Positions 46,481 through 54,858 are shown, counted from the first letter of the stretch. The stretch: DNA of 64,000 bases from Rhodoblastus sp963704565 (GCA_963704565.1 OY969917.1:2542001-2606000), one strand, 5' to 3'. Numbers and translations are program-made. Notes: a model not told the origin generated them from the letters alone.

Positions 46481-47206
46481 ATGTCTCGAGTCGCACTCGT
46501 CACCGGCGGCACGCGCGGCATTGGCGCGGCTATTTCCAAGGCCCTGAAAGCGGCGGGCTGCAAGGTCGCTGCGACCTATGCCGGCAATGACGAAGCCGCC
46601 AAGGCTTTCCACGCCGAGACCGGCATCCATGTCTTTAAATGGGACGTGTCCGACTATGACGCCTGCGCGGCGGGAATCGCCAAGGTCGAGGCCGATCTCG
46701 GCCCCATCGACATCCTGGTCAACAACGCCGGCATCACCAAGGACGGCATGTTCCACAAGATGACCAAGGAACAATGGTACGCGGTCATCAACACCAATCT
46801 AAACTCCCTGTTCAACATGACCCGCCCGGTGTGGGAAGGCATGCGCGCCCGGAAATTCGGCCGCGTCGTCTGCATTTCCTCGGTCAACGGCCAGAAAGGC
46901 CAGATGGGCCAGGCCAATTATTCCGCCGCCAAGGCCGGCGACATCGGCTTCGTCAAGGCTCTGGCGCAGGAAGGCGCGCGCGCCGGAATCACCGTCAACG
47001 CCATCTGCCCCGGCTATATCGCCACCGAAATGGTCAAGGCGATCGATCCGGCCGTCATCGAAAAGGCGATCCTGCCGCATATTCCGGTCGGACGCCTCGG
47101 CGAGCCCGAGGAAATCGCCCGCGCGGTGGTGTTCCTGGCCTCCGACGACGCCAGCTTCATCACCGGTTCGACGCTCAGCGTGAATGGCGGGCAATATATG
47201 ATCTGA
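46481..47206 (+). CDS. phaB: Acetoacetyl-CoA reductase
   Basis: The 241-residue short-chain dehydrogenase reduces acetoacetyl-CoA to (R)-3-hydroxybutyryl-CoA with NADPH, the second step of PHB synthesis. Cofactor motif GGTRGIGAA, the NNAG motif (DILVNNAGITKDGMFHKM) and the catalytic YSAAKAG are visible, and the C-terminus (FITGSTLSVNGGQYM) is that of PhaB. AAGGGG precedes the ATG. No PHA synthase gene is in the window. Confidence 0.96.
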   Translation: MSRVALVTGGTRGIGAAISKALKAAGCKVAATYAGNDEAAKAFHAETGIHVFKWDVSDYDACAAGIAKVEADLGPIDILVNNAGITKDGMFHKMTKEQWYAVINTNLNSLFNMTRPVWEGMRARKFGRVVCISSVNGQKGQMGQANYSAAKAGDIGFVKALAQEGARAGITVNAICPGYIATEMVKAIDPAVIEKAILPHIPVGRLGEPEEIARAVVFLASDDASFITGSTLSVNGGQYMI

Positions 47207-47289
47207 CCCATAGGACGATGGCTTTCGACCCCGCCGATACAACCGGCCGGTCGATTTCGCCGCGCTTCCGATTAAGCTAAATTGATTCG

Positions 47290-47320
47290 ACGGCCGGAGC
47301 GGATCCGGCCGTTTTCTTTT
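47290..47320 (+). terminator. Intrinsic terminator after phaB
   Basis: The stem CGGCCGGA / TCCGGCCG (47291-47311) with a 5-base loop is followed by TTTTCTTTT. It lies 85 bases after the phaB stop and just before the Mrr-like gene. Confidence 0.75.
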
Positions 47321-47334
47321 ACGGGTCGTCAGGA

Positions 47335-48174
47335 ATGAGCTTTCGGGTCTGGGCGGTCCGCGCCGGCGGGGACAGCGAGGCCGACCCCTTGTTCATCGAA
47401 AGCGGGCAGATCGCCGTCAGCTTTCATGACGCCGACGAGGACTTGAGCGCGCTGCCCGCCCAGCGCGCCGCCTTCAAGGATGTTTTCGCGCGGACGAACA
47501 GCGAAACCAAGCCGGGCGCGGTCCCGATCCAGGCCGGCCAGCTGTTCCGCTTCGTCCATGAAATGAAGATCGGCGACCGCGTGATCTATCCGCGCAAGCT
47601 CGATCGCACCTTGATGTGGGGCGAAGTCTCGACGCCCTATTTCTACGACCGCTCGGGCAATCTCGACTTTCCCCACCGGCGCGGCGTGCGCTGGCGCGCC
47701 TCGCTCAGCCGCGATGTCTTTTCGCAGGGCGCGCTTTACGAACTGGGATCGGTGCTGACCCTGTTCGAGGTCCGCAACTTCGCGAGCGAATTCATCCGCC
47801 GCTTCGAACCGCCTTCCGACGCCGGCCCCGCCAATTCGGCCAGCCTGAACGATGACGAAACCCAGGTCCGGGTGGCGCGCGACATCGCCGAAACCACCAG
47901 GGATTTCATCTCCAAGAAGATCAAGACCGATCTGAAGGGCTTTCCGCTCGAACCTTTCGTGGCCGACCTGTTCCGGGCCATGGGCTATAACGCCCACGCC
48001 ACACGGGCGGTGCGCGACGACGGGATCGACGTCGTCGCGCATCGCGACGAATTGGGAATCGAGCCGCCGATCCTGAAAATCCCGGTATTAGGTAGCAAGC
48101 TCACCAAACGGCCACGTTCCAGTTTGTTCGCAGTCGGTTCCGACTTTGGCCATGAACGAATGTTACGTGCGTAA
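47335..48174 (+). pseudogene. Mrr-like restriction endonuclease, 5' part, interrupted by a transposon
   Basis: The first 249 codons (to 48082) encode an N-terminal domain (MSFRVWAVRAGGDSEADPLF) and the start of an Mrr-type nuclease domain (EPFVADLFRAMGYNAHATRA, DDGIDVVAHRD). After ILKI the frame enters the left end of the IS1595-family transposon and adds about 30 foreign residues before a stop at 48174. The missing QVK part of the catalytic motif is in the 3' fragment at 52651. Joined without the transposon and one 8-bp duplicate, the gene is an intact 339-residue frame. Mrr proteins cut foreign or methylated DNA, so this copy has lost function. Confidence 0.9.
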
Positions 48175-48225
48175 CACTTGGCGACAATGTTGGCGAAGCG
48201 TTCTGCGGGCTGCGTGAGTGACAAG

Positions 48226-48247
48226 GGCCGCTCAAAGCGGCCTTTTT
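48226..48247 (+). terminator. Intrinsic terminator near the left end of the transposon
   Basis: The stem GGCCGCT / AGCGGCC with loop CAA is followed by TTTTT on the plus strand. It would stop transcripts entering from the interrupted Mrr-like gene and sits between that frame's stop and the first passenger gene. Confidence 0.7.
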
Positions 48248-48304
48248 GTTGGGAATGTCACTGGCGTTGCCCCTGCGTTCGATCTCACCAACGATTGACG
48301 TGCC

Positions 48305-49108
48305 TTAGTTGGCGGCCTCGCCTTTTGAGGGGGCCATCATTTCGAGGATTTCCTCGTATTTTTTGAGCACGCTTTGAAGCTGTTTCAAGCCCTCAAGGTC
48401 CACTAAAGCATGAATGTCCAAGTGTCCCCCGTTCATGACAATGCGGGGCTTGCCGATAGGCGGAGCTGTAATGATGGAAGGTGGCGATAGCGGCGCACCG
48501 CCCCGCGCAAATTCAACGTGTGGCGACATAAGCGAACCCCTCAGTTCCTCTTCAGCTTCGTCCGAAAGATCGTCTTGGACTTCGCTTTGTTCCGCAATTT
48601 TATCAGAATCTAGGAGCCCTGCATATCGGATAGTTTCATCATAAATGCGCAAAAACCGATCTGCGCCCTCTGGCGAGAACGACGCCTTTATCACCAGCTC
48701 GTCCAGACACGCCGCATCGTTTGGGCGCTCTTTCCCCCATCTTTCCCAATATATCTGAATTTGCTTAGGCAGGAGCGCGGCTCGCCTCACAATGTCGCGC
48801 CTAACTTCCTCTTGTTGGGCGCGCAGATAATTTCGGCCCTCGTTCGAGATGACGACTTCGACACCGCCCTGGCCCTTCTGGCTTTCGATTAGCCCATATG
48901 CCTTTAGCGCGGCCAATAATTGATGCGTCAGGCTCGTCCCGGGCTTCATGTCCCACGCAGGGCCGACCCTATCCGGGGCCACCGGCGTGCGCTTGTGAAA
49001 CGCTTCGAACGCGACGAGCCGCTCTATCGCCACTTTCAACGAAATGTTCGGGAATGAGGGGCTGCGCTCTCGGGGCGCTCGTGGTGCATTATTTTTTACC
49101 TCGTTCAT
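48305..49108 (-). CDS. Transposon passenger: winged-helix-like hypothetical protein
   Basis: I start it at the ATG at 49108, five bases after AGGAGG; other in-frame starts are upstream. The product of about 267 residues has a winged-helix-like N-terminal half (LKVAIERLVAFEAFHKRTPV, SLTHQLLAALKAYGLIESQK, VVISNEGRNYLRAQ), a charged helical centre and a C-terminal helix (LEGLKQLQSVLKKYEEILEM). That pattern suggests DNA binding or a regulator/adaptor protein, but I do not recognise a family. Its codon use is less GC-biased than the host genes. Confidence 0.65.
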   Translation of the reverse strand: MNEVKNNAPRAPRERSPSFPNISLKVAIERLVAFEAFHKRTPVAPDRVGPAWDMKPGTSLTHQLLAALKAYGLIESQKGQGGVEVVISNEGRNYLRAQQEEVRRDIVRRAALLPKQIQIYWERWGKERPNDAACLDELVIKASFSPEGADRFLRIYDETIRYAGLLDSDKIAEQSEVQDDLSDEAEEELRGSLMSPHVEFARGGAPLSPPSIITAPPIGKPRIVMNGGHLDIHALVDLEGLKQLQSVLKKYEEILEMMAPSKGEAAN

Positions 49109-49147
49109 CATCCCCTCCTGAGTTTGTCGGCCTGGCGGCTTACTCAT

Positions 49148-49460
49148 TTTTTATCAGCGCCGGAGTTGACAAGCAAGTGATAAGTTGCAGAATAACCTCA
49201 ACGGAGAATCGGTGTGACAACAGTAGGAGCCTCGAAGCGGCGGCCGACGCAAAAGAGGCGAGGAAAAAGGAAAGGCCGCCACTCTGCCCCGCGAAGGAAG
49301 AAGTGACGGCCTTTGAATTGGCTACGAGAACCAAACTGGCGGTATGCCGCCAGCCCCAACTGGGCTAGAGCCGGTGCTGGGCGCGCCCCTATCCACGGAT
49401 GCCCCGAGGGTCCGACCCCCTCCTAGTCCACCTTTTCATAGTAGAATCAACCGAATCCGT
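49148..49460. other. Non-coding stretch inside the transposon
   Basis: About 310 bases between the two minus-strand passenger genes. I see no convincing gene, tRNA or hairpin terminator; short frames on either strand here (for example 49140-49334) lack a start site and protein-like composition. Confidence 0.4.
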
Positions 49461-49718
49461 CTAGTGCGCCGTGGCCTTTGCTGGCTCGGCGTAGGTAATT
49501 CCACATGCCCTGGTCTGTCCGCCGTCATCGACGAAAACGAATCCAATCCCTGCCGCCTCAAGAGCAACTCTCATTGCCATTTGGGTTGCCGGAATCGGCT
49601 TTCGGCGTTCGCCCTCGAAATCCTTCACCGTCGATAAGCCAACGCTCGCAGCCTTCGCCAGGTCGTCTTGCGACCAAGAAAGCCAAGCGCGCGCTGCCCT
49701 ACATTGTGCCGGTGTCAT
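49461..49718 (-). CDS. Transposon passenger: XRE-family helix-turn-helix regulator
   Basis: The 85-residue protein has an N-terminal helix-turn-helix (CRAARAWLSWSQDDLAKAAS, VGLSTVKDFEGERR) of the Cro/XRE type, followed by a short C-terminal part (ALEAAGIGFVFVDDGGQTRA) typical of small single-domain repressors. It is divergent from the transposase, whose promoter lies in the 108-base gap, so it may repress transposition; that is inference. Confidence 0.85.
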   Translation of the reverse strand: MTPAQCRAARAWLSWSQDDLAKAASVGLSTVKDFEGERRKPIPATQMAMRVALEAAGIGFVFVDDGGQTRACGITYAEPAKATAH

Positions 49719-49767
49719 CCTTTTTGGATAGCATCAAAGAAAAAGTGCGTCAAGGTCATATTTTTTG

Positions 49768-49797
49768 GTTGACGCCATCCATATCGGCTATTATAGT
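49768..49797 (+). promoter_or_regulatory. Likely sigma70-type promoter of the IS1595 transposase
   Basis: TTGACG and TATAGT are separated by 17 bases, about 30 bases before the transposase start codons at 49800 and 49827. The site lies between the divergent XRE gene and the transposase. Confidence 0.6.
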
Positions 49798-49826
49798 TCA
49801 TGTCAGCCAAAAGGGATGGCGTGGAC

Positions 49827-50788
49827 ATGTCGCAACACTTCCTTCTCTCAAAACATGCAAGGAGCCTGAGCCTCGCTCGGGTTGCGCGCATGTCCGAGGA
49901 AGAGGCGCGCGAGGCGTTCAAGGAAATCCGTTGGTCCGAAACCGAAGGCGAGCCGGTCTGCCCGCGTTGCGGCTGCATCGCCTGCTACACTACAAGACGC
50001 GCCAGCTTTTCAAATGCAAAGGCTGTGACCATCAATACAGCGTCACGTCAGGCACGATCTTCGCCAGCCGCAAGCTCCCGGTTTCGACCTACCTTCTCGC
50101 CATCGCGATCTTCGTCAACGAGGTCAAGGGCAAGTCCGCCCTGGCGCTTTCCCGCGATCTCGACGTGCAATACAAGACCGCCTACGTCATGGCCCACAAA
50201 ATCCGCGAGGCCATGTCGGCGGAAATCGAAACCATGAAGGCTTCCGGTACGGTCGAAATCGACGGCGCCTATTTTGGCGGCTATTCCAAGCCCTCCAATT
50301 ACAAAGAAAACCGCCGCGACCGTCGCCTTGCGATCAACCAAACCGGCAAGCGCCGCGTCGTCGTCATCATGCGCGAACGCAACGGCCGCACGCTTCCCCA
50401 CGTCTTCAAAAGTGAAGCTGAGTCGCTTCCTATGCTGGAAAGCCGCATCGCCTCCGGCGCCACGGTTCACGCCGACGAAGCCGCGCATTGGGATCGCTTG
50501 CACGCCCGCTACCTGACCAAGCGCATCAATCACGAATGGGCCTATTCAGACGAAGGCGCTTGCACCAATCAGGCCGAAAGCTTCTTCTCCCGCGTGCGCC
50601 GTTCGGAAATCGGCATCCATCACCATATCGCCGGCCCGTATCTCTCGGCTTACAGCCGCGAAATGGCTTGGCGCGAAGATCACCGCCGCGTCAGCAATGG
50701 CGAGCAATTTTTGATGATCATTTCGGCTTCGTTGTCGCACCCGGTTTCTCGTCAATGGAAGGGCTATTGGCAGCGCCCGACACGCTAG
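49827..50788 (+). pseudogene. IS1595-family (ISXO2-like) transposase, one-base frameshift
   Basis: Translation from the ATG at 49827 (MSQHFLLSKHARSLSLARVA) reads the first zinc knuckle CPRCGC and then derails near 49990. The adjacent frame continues with YKTRQLFKCKGCDHQYSVTS, so one missing base (a T in ACT-AC) breaks the gene exactly between the two knuckles of the zinc ribbon. The rest is an ISXO2-like DDE domain (VEIDGAYFGGYSKPSN, VHADEAAHWDRLHARY, NQAESFFSRVRRSEIGIHHH). Corrected, the protein has about 320 residues. The two halves look otherwise undamaged. Confidence 0.9.
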
Positions 50789-51425
50789 ATTGCTGGTGTA
50801 TCAGCGGAATTGGCGGGTGATACACAAGCCATATAGACCAAATCCCCACAAGGAGACCTAAGATGCTTGCAACAGACGCGGCAGTCGCAACTCTTGCAAC
50901 GATAGAAACGCTGCGCTCAAGCTCATCAACAATCGTCAATTCCGGGTGCTGCGTAAGGTCTTCATGCAGCTCTATTAGTCTCGGGATATAATCCTGCGCA
51001 AGACGATCATAGTCCTTGATTCTATTTTGTCGCTCTTCCCGGCTACATTGAATAATTTTATGAGCTTCGCGTATTTTTTGCTTCAATTCGACATATGGAG
51101 GGCAATACTCTTCAATTTTCTTCGCCCCGTGACGATCTTCAGTGTCCGATATTCTTTGATGAACAAAGAATATAACAGCGTCAGTCAGATCATGGTCAGC
51201 ATTATTGAGATAGGCCCTCGCTACGCGAAGATGCGTTTTCGCTTCATCAAGCTGATTGTTTTCTTTGCATATATAATAATCGACAATACGCCGGCCGGCG
51301 TAGCGCATTTCGTTAATCGACGCTACAACAGCTTCGCCTCGAAAGTTTTCCACTTCCTTTGCACGGCGCTCAATTCTATTCCACTCTCTTGCAATTTCAG
51401 CAAGAAGTTCAGATTCCTCAGACAT
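50718..51425 (-). CDS. Transposon passenger: coiled-coil protein with a C-terminal membrane anchor
   Basis: The 235-residue protein is charged and mostly helical over residues 1-175 (EIAREWNRIERRAKEVENFR, LKQKIREAHKIIQCSREERQ), followed by a single transmembrane segment near 185-205 (ATAASVASILGLLVGIWSIW) and a Ser/Pro-rich tail. Its 3' end overlaps the transposase 3' end by 71 bases in the opposite direction. I do not recognise it. Its base composition is clearly more AT-rich than the host genes. Confidence 0.65.
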   Translation of the reverse strand: MSEESELLAEIAREWNRIERRAKEVENFRGEAVVASINEMRYAGRRIVDYYICKENNQLDEAKTHLRVARAYLNNADHDLTDAVIFFVHQRISDTEDRHGAKKIEEYCPPYVELKQKIREAHKIIQCSREERQNRIKDYDRLAQDYIPRLIELHEDLTQHPELTIVDELERSVSIVARVATAASVASILGLLVGIWSIWLVYHPPIPLIHQQSSVSGAANSPSIDEKPGATTKPK

Positions 51426-51472
51426 ATTAAGGCCACTTAAGGTGAACTAAATTTATGTACTTATTTATTATT

Positions 51473-51682
51473 TTATCTTGCGATTTTTATCTGAGACATA
51501 GACTTACGTTCAGCCTCCAAGTCGCTGGTTGTAATGAAAGCTTCATTCTGGATAGCTACATTTCCACGAGAATAGCGCGCTGCGGAGCGGCGCGCAAAAC
51601 GGCGTTCAGCCCGGCGATGCAAATCATCCGACTGCAGGGGCCGTGCCATCAATAGCCGATAAAATTCCCTAAAAAAAGCCAT
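51473..51682 (-). CDS. Possible small passenger protein
   Basis: A 69-codon frame with AGAGGG five bases before the ATG. The product is basic (LHRRAERRFARRSAARYSRG) and lacks any motif I recognise. It lies just upstream of the coiled-coil gene on the same strand and might be its operon partner. It may be spurious. Confidence 0.35.
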   Translation of the reverse strand: MAFFREFYRLLMARPLQSDDLHRRAERRFARRSAARYSRGNVAIQNEAFITTSDLEAERKSMSQIKIAR

Positions 51683-52129
51683 GACTCCCTCTCGATTCTA
51701 AAACGTGGCGCACCTAATAAGGTTGCGCCGAAAAGTCAAGACCTATTTTTTTGTACGTCCGAGGATATCCGAATCGATTTCGGTTAACAACGGCTAAAAG
51801 GCGCATAATCACACATTATAGCCTAAGGTTGGCAAATAGGTTAACTTATTGAGTTAAAATGATATTATTCAAGACTTACGGGAAAAATAATCGAGACCAG
51901 CACGCCTACATCAAGCCCTTGAAGTGGCGGACGCCATTTTTCCAACACCGTTGCGCGAATCAGTTTGGTCAGTGATTCGCGTGGATGAGAATGCCTTCCC
52001 TGTGCCAAGTTTCCAGCATTAGCTAGTAAGCATCACAAACGAACGCCCTTGCGCCTCCCCGTGTCACCAATCACGCCCCGCTTCGACGCAATCCCCATCG
52101 CCTGAACAATCCGAACGATAGCGCCCCGC
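51683..52129. other. AT-rich non-coding stretch inside the transposon
   Basis: About 450 bases without a supported gene. The sequence is AT-rich (for example 51830-51890), with no tRNA or clear terminator seen. It lies between the two minus-strand passenger groups and probably holds a promoter for the genes to its left. Confidence 0.4.
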
Positions 52130-52564
52130 TTAAATTGTCGGACATGACCACACTCTGACGCCATTTCGCTTGCCCTTGCTAGTGATGGAGCCGCGCTTTA
52201 GGCGGTTCCCCATGATCTGGACGATGTTATAGGCGACGTTCCGACGCATGATGCGGTCATTTTCGTCCAAACCCTTGGCTTGCAGCAGAATGACGGCAAG
52301 TTGGCGCGTATCCAAACCGTCCGGCGCGTCGTCCAGCGCCTTTTTGCAAATCGCGAAAACCTCCCCCCGCGCAAATACCTTGGCGACGCTCATATGCGCC
52401 TGCCAGCCTTCAGGGTCCGTCTCCCGGCCATACATGGCGAGAACCGCATTGACATTGGCTAGGTCGCGTCGAGCTTCGTCCAGAGCCCGCTCATAAGAAA
52501 TGATCGCGCCTTGAATTGCGCGCTGCTTATCGCGAAGGGCTGAAATGACGTGCGGATCGGCCAT
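52130..52564 (-). CDS. Transposon passenger: helical hypothetical protein
   Basis: From the ATG at 52564 the protein has 144 residues. Its N-terminus (MADPHVISALRDKQRAIQGA) and following heptad-like helix (ISYERALDEARRDLANVNAV) are of a type I recall from small proteins accompanying IS1595-like elements in Hyphomicrobiales. A C-terminal half (ALDDAPDGLDTRQLAVILLQ, then NDRIMRRNVAYNIVQIMGNR) looks like a winged-helix. Function is unknown. It lies 78 bases from the right end of the element, reading inward. Confidence 0.65.
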   Translation of the reverse strand: MADPHVISALRDKQRAIQGAIISYERALDEARRDLANVNAVLAMYGRETDPEGWQAHMSVAKVFARGEVFAICKKALDDAPDGLDTRQLAVILLQAKGLDENDRIMRRNVAYNIVQIMGNRLKRGSITSKGKRNGVRVWSCPTI

Positions 52565-52650
52565 GCCGACATTGTACCTCAACCCACGCTTTGAATTTCA
52601 AACATGGGCCAAACCGCTTGGTGAGCTTGCTACCTAATACCGGAAAATCC

Positions 52651-52922
52651 AGGTCAAGGCGCATGAGGGCAAGATCGGGCCGGACCTGGTGAAGGCCTTT
52701 TACGCCATGATCCACGACCGCGACGTCGGCATTTTCATCACCACTGGCGGCTATACCGCCGCCGCGCTACATTTCGCCGGCGCCAAGGGCAATCTGAAAT
52801 TGGTGGACGGGGTGGAGTTCGTCAGCCTGATCGAGAAATATTATGACGATCTCGACCTGAAATTCCGCAAGCAGATACCGCTGCGCCGCATGCTGGTGCC
52901 GGATGTGCTTCCTGACGAATAA
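52651..52922 (+). pseudogene. Mrr-like restriction endonuclease, 3' part
   Basis: After the right 8-bp duplicate the host gene resumes with QVKAHEGKIGPDLVKAFYAM, then FITTGGYTAAALHFAG and LKLVDGVEFVSLIEKYYDDL, the second half of the Mrr catalytic domain including the QxK of its D...QxK motif. It ends at a TAA at 52920-52922 that is also the first bases of the palindromic repeat. Confidence 0.9.
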
Positions 52923-53050
52923 TACGGTTTCCGCAAGATTGCTTCGCAATCCGCGGAAACGCCATGGCGCGAAAATCCTCTATGTCGCGGGCGGATTTTC
53001 GCGCCAGCGGAATACGAATTCCGAATGGTTCATTCGGAATTCGTATAAGA
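52920..53050. repeat. Intact palindromic intergenic repeat element (about 130 bp)
   Basis: It contains three successive inverted repeats: TTTCCGC...GCGGAAA, GCGCGAAAATCC...GGATTTTCGCGC, and CGAATTCCGAATG-GTT-CATTCGGAATTCG at 53015-53043. A second copy lies at 42561-42622 plus 43815-43888, split by the IS5 element. The arrangement suggests a non-autonomous MITE or REP-like family. Confidence 0.85.
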
Positions 53051-53054
53051 ACAA

Positions 53055-53177
53055 CGCGAGCGGTTGGCGGACGCCGGAACGAGCGCCAGAAAGTTCGCGA
53101 GCGGTTGGCGCAGGCCAGAGCGAGCGCCAGAAAGTTCGCGAGCTTTTGGCGCAGGCCAGAGCGAGCGCCAAACAAAG
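53055..53177. repeat. Three tandem 41-bp repeats
   Basis: Units at 53055-53095, 53096-53136 and 53137-53177 each begin CGCGAGC and contain GAGCGCCA near the end. Units 1 and 2 differ at a few positions, and unit 3 diverges at its last bases. They lie between the palindromic element and the rpmF terminator. Confidence 0.85.
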
Positions 53178-53200
53178 AAAAGGCCGGCGCGAGGCCGGCC
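53174..53200 (-). terminator. Intrinsic terminator of rpmF
   Basis: The stem GGCCGGC / GCCGGCC (53182-53200) with a 5-base loop is followed on the minus strand by TTTTCTTT, 24 bases after the rpmF stop. Confidence 0.8.
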
Positions 53201-53223
53201 CTGTTCAGCGAAAGCCGAAAAGC

Positions 53224-53412
53224 TCAGTCTTCCTGGGACTTGACCTTGAGCACCTGGCGGCCCTTGTACATGCCGGTCTTGAGGTCGACGTGGTGCGGAC
53301 GGCGCAATTCGCCCAAATCCTTGTCCTCGACATAGCTCGGGGCGGCGAGGGCGTCGGCCGAGCGGCGGAAGCCGCGCTTCATCGGCGAGGTTTTTCTTTT
53401 CGGAACAGCCAT
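53224..53412 (-). CDS. rpmF: 50S ribosomal protein L32
   Basis: The 62-residue protein is full-length L32 of the alphaproteobacterial type (MAVPKRKTSPMKRGFRRSAD, then YVEDKDLGELRRPHHVDLKT, ending VLKVKSQED). The zinc-binding cysteines of some bacterial L32 are absent, as usual in this class. It is a single gene ending in a clear terminator. Confidence 0.97.
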   Translation of the reverse strand: MAVPKRKTSPMKRGFRRSADALAAPSYVEDKDLGELRRPHHVDLKTGMYKGRQVLKVKSQED

Positions 53413-53536
53413 TTCAAAACTCCATTCCGGCCGCGCCGCGAGCCGAAGACGGCCAGGAAAGCGCGCGGAAAAATTCGAGAGCGGGTCTCATACAGGCAAA
53501 AAACCGAAAAGGCTAGAGCCCCATGAAAAAAAGGAA

Positions 53537-53905
53537 TCAGACAAAGAGATCGAGCTCGAAGGCCCCCGGCGCATGGCGCGGCAGGCGCCCCGGCGCGACC
53601 AGAACCGCGTCGCCGCGCAGAACGCAATCGGTCGCGTAAGGGTGCGCGGCGAGCCAGACCCGGGCGGCGCGGGAAATCCGCGCGATCTTGCGCGCGTCGA
53701 TCGCCACCTGCGCCGCCTCGAAGGACGGCCGCGCCTTGACCTCGACAAAAACCACAAGCCCGCCGCGCCGGGCGATCAGATCGATCTCGCCGCCGGCGGC
53801 GGCATAATTGCGCGCCAGCACGCGAAAAAATCTCAGCCGCAGCCAAAAGGCGGCCAGGGCCTCGGCGCGCAGGCCGAACGCGCGCGCCGCCACGCGCCGG
53901 CTCAT
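53537..53905 (-). CDS. yraN: YraN-family (UPF0102) nuclease-like protein
   Basis: The 122-residue protein has the YraN pattern of a restriction-endonuclease-like fold: GGEIDLIARRGGLVVFVEVK supplies the D and E-x-K residues, after an N-terminal LARNYAAAGG. The function is not established. Its start overlaps the rsmI stop by four bases, a common gene pair. Confidence 0.93.
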   Translation of the reverse strand: MSRRVAARAFGLRAEALAAFWLRLRFFRVLARNYAAAGGEIDLIARRGGLVVFVEVKARPSFEAAQVAIDARKIARISRAARVWLAAHPYATDCVLRGDAVLVAPGRLPRHAPGAFELDLFV

Positions 53906-54825
53906 TCGGCTTTCGCCGCGCCGGTCAATTCCAGCGCCCTCGCGTAAACCTTGCGGCGCGGCTGGCCGGTTTCGGCGGCGACGACGCTGGCCGCGTCCTT
54001 GAGCGAGAATTTCTCCAAAGCGGCGCGAATCTTGTCGTCGAGCGCGGCGCCGTCGAGCGCCGGCGCGTCTTCCCCCGGCGGCGCCACCAGCAGGACGATC
54101 TCGCCCTTGGGCGGCCCGTCGCGCTGGTAATCCGCCGCGAGCGCGTCGACGGGGCCGCGCCGCACCGATTCGAAATGTTTGGTCAGTTCGCGCGCCACCG
54201 CCGCCTGGCGCGGCCCCAACACGGCGGCGAGATCGCCCAGGGTGTCCGCCAGCCGGCGCGGCGATTCGAAAAACACCAAAGTGCCGGGAATGGCGGCGAG
54301 TTCCGCGATCCGCGCGCGGCGGGCGCCGCTTTTGGCCGGCAGAAAGCCTTCGAAAAAGAAGCGGTCGGTCGGCAGGCCGGCGACGACCAGGGCCGCCAGC
54401 ACCGCCGAGGGGCCGGGCGCCGAGGTCACCGGCAGTCCGGCGGCCAGCGCCTCGCCGACCAGCTTGAATCCCGGATCGGACACCAGAGGCGTGCCGGCGT
54501 CGGAAATCAGCGCCAGCCTTTCTCCCTTTTTCAGCCGCGCCAGCAGGACCGGGCGCATGGCCTCGGCGTTGTGCTCGTGATAGGCGACCAGCGGCGTGGC
54601 GATGCCGTAATGGGCGAGCAGCGTGCGGCTGACGCGGGTGTCCTCGGCGATCACCGCGTCGGCGGCGGCGAGCGTGCCCAGCGCGCGCAAGGTGATGTCG
54701 CGCAAATTGCCGATCGGCGTCGCCACGACATGAAGGCCCGGCGCGATCGGCTCAGCCTCGGCGCGCAGGCCAAAAGCGACGAAAGAGGCCGGAGAATGCG
54801 GGGAAGATGGCGCGGGATGCGCCAT
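53902..54825 (-). CDS. rsmI: 16S rRNA (cytidine(1402)-2'-O)-methyltransferase
   Basis: The 307-residue enzyme methylates the ribose of C1402 in 16S rRNA using S-adenosylmethionine. Family motifs are LHVVATPIGNLRDITLRAL, AEDTRVSRTLLAHYGI, LISDAGTPLVSDPG and FEGFLPAKSGARRARI. I start it at the ATG at 54825; the frame is open upstream to 55062 but crosses the divergent promoter region. It is divergent from the LpoA-like gene and coupled to yraN. Confidence 0.96.
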   Translation of the reverse strand: MAHPAPSSPHSPASFVAFGLRAEAEPIAPGLHVVATPIGNLRDITLRALGTLAAADAVIAEDTRVSRTLLAHYGIATPLVAYHEHNAEAMRPVLLARLKKGERLALISDAGTPLVSDPGFKLVGEALAAGLPVTSAPGPSAVLAALVVAGLPTDRFFFEGFLPAKSGARRARIAELAAIPGTLVFFESPRRLADTLGDLAAVLGPRQAAVARELTKHFESVRRGPVDALAADYQRDGPPKGEIVLLVAPPGEDAPALDGAALDDKIRAALEKFSLKDAASVVAAETGQPRRKVYARALELTGAAKAE

Positions 54826-54858
54826 GGGCGCGCCTTTCGTTCGATAAAACTGACATTT

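Larger units (their letters stand above)
48083..52642. mobile_element. 4,560-bp IS1595-family transposon with passenger genes
   Basis: The ends are 29-bp inverted repeats with one mismatch, both beginning CGGTATTAGGTAGCAAGC (48083 rightward; complement ending at 52642). The element is flanked by perfect 8-bp duplications GAAAATCC (48075-48082 and 52643-52650), the length known for the IS1595 family. Inside are the transposase (49827-50788), an XRE regulator, a winged-helix-like protein, a coiled-coil membrane protein and one or two small genes. The AT-content is higher than the host in the passenger part, consistent with recent arrival. Confidence 0.92.
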
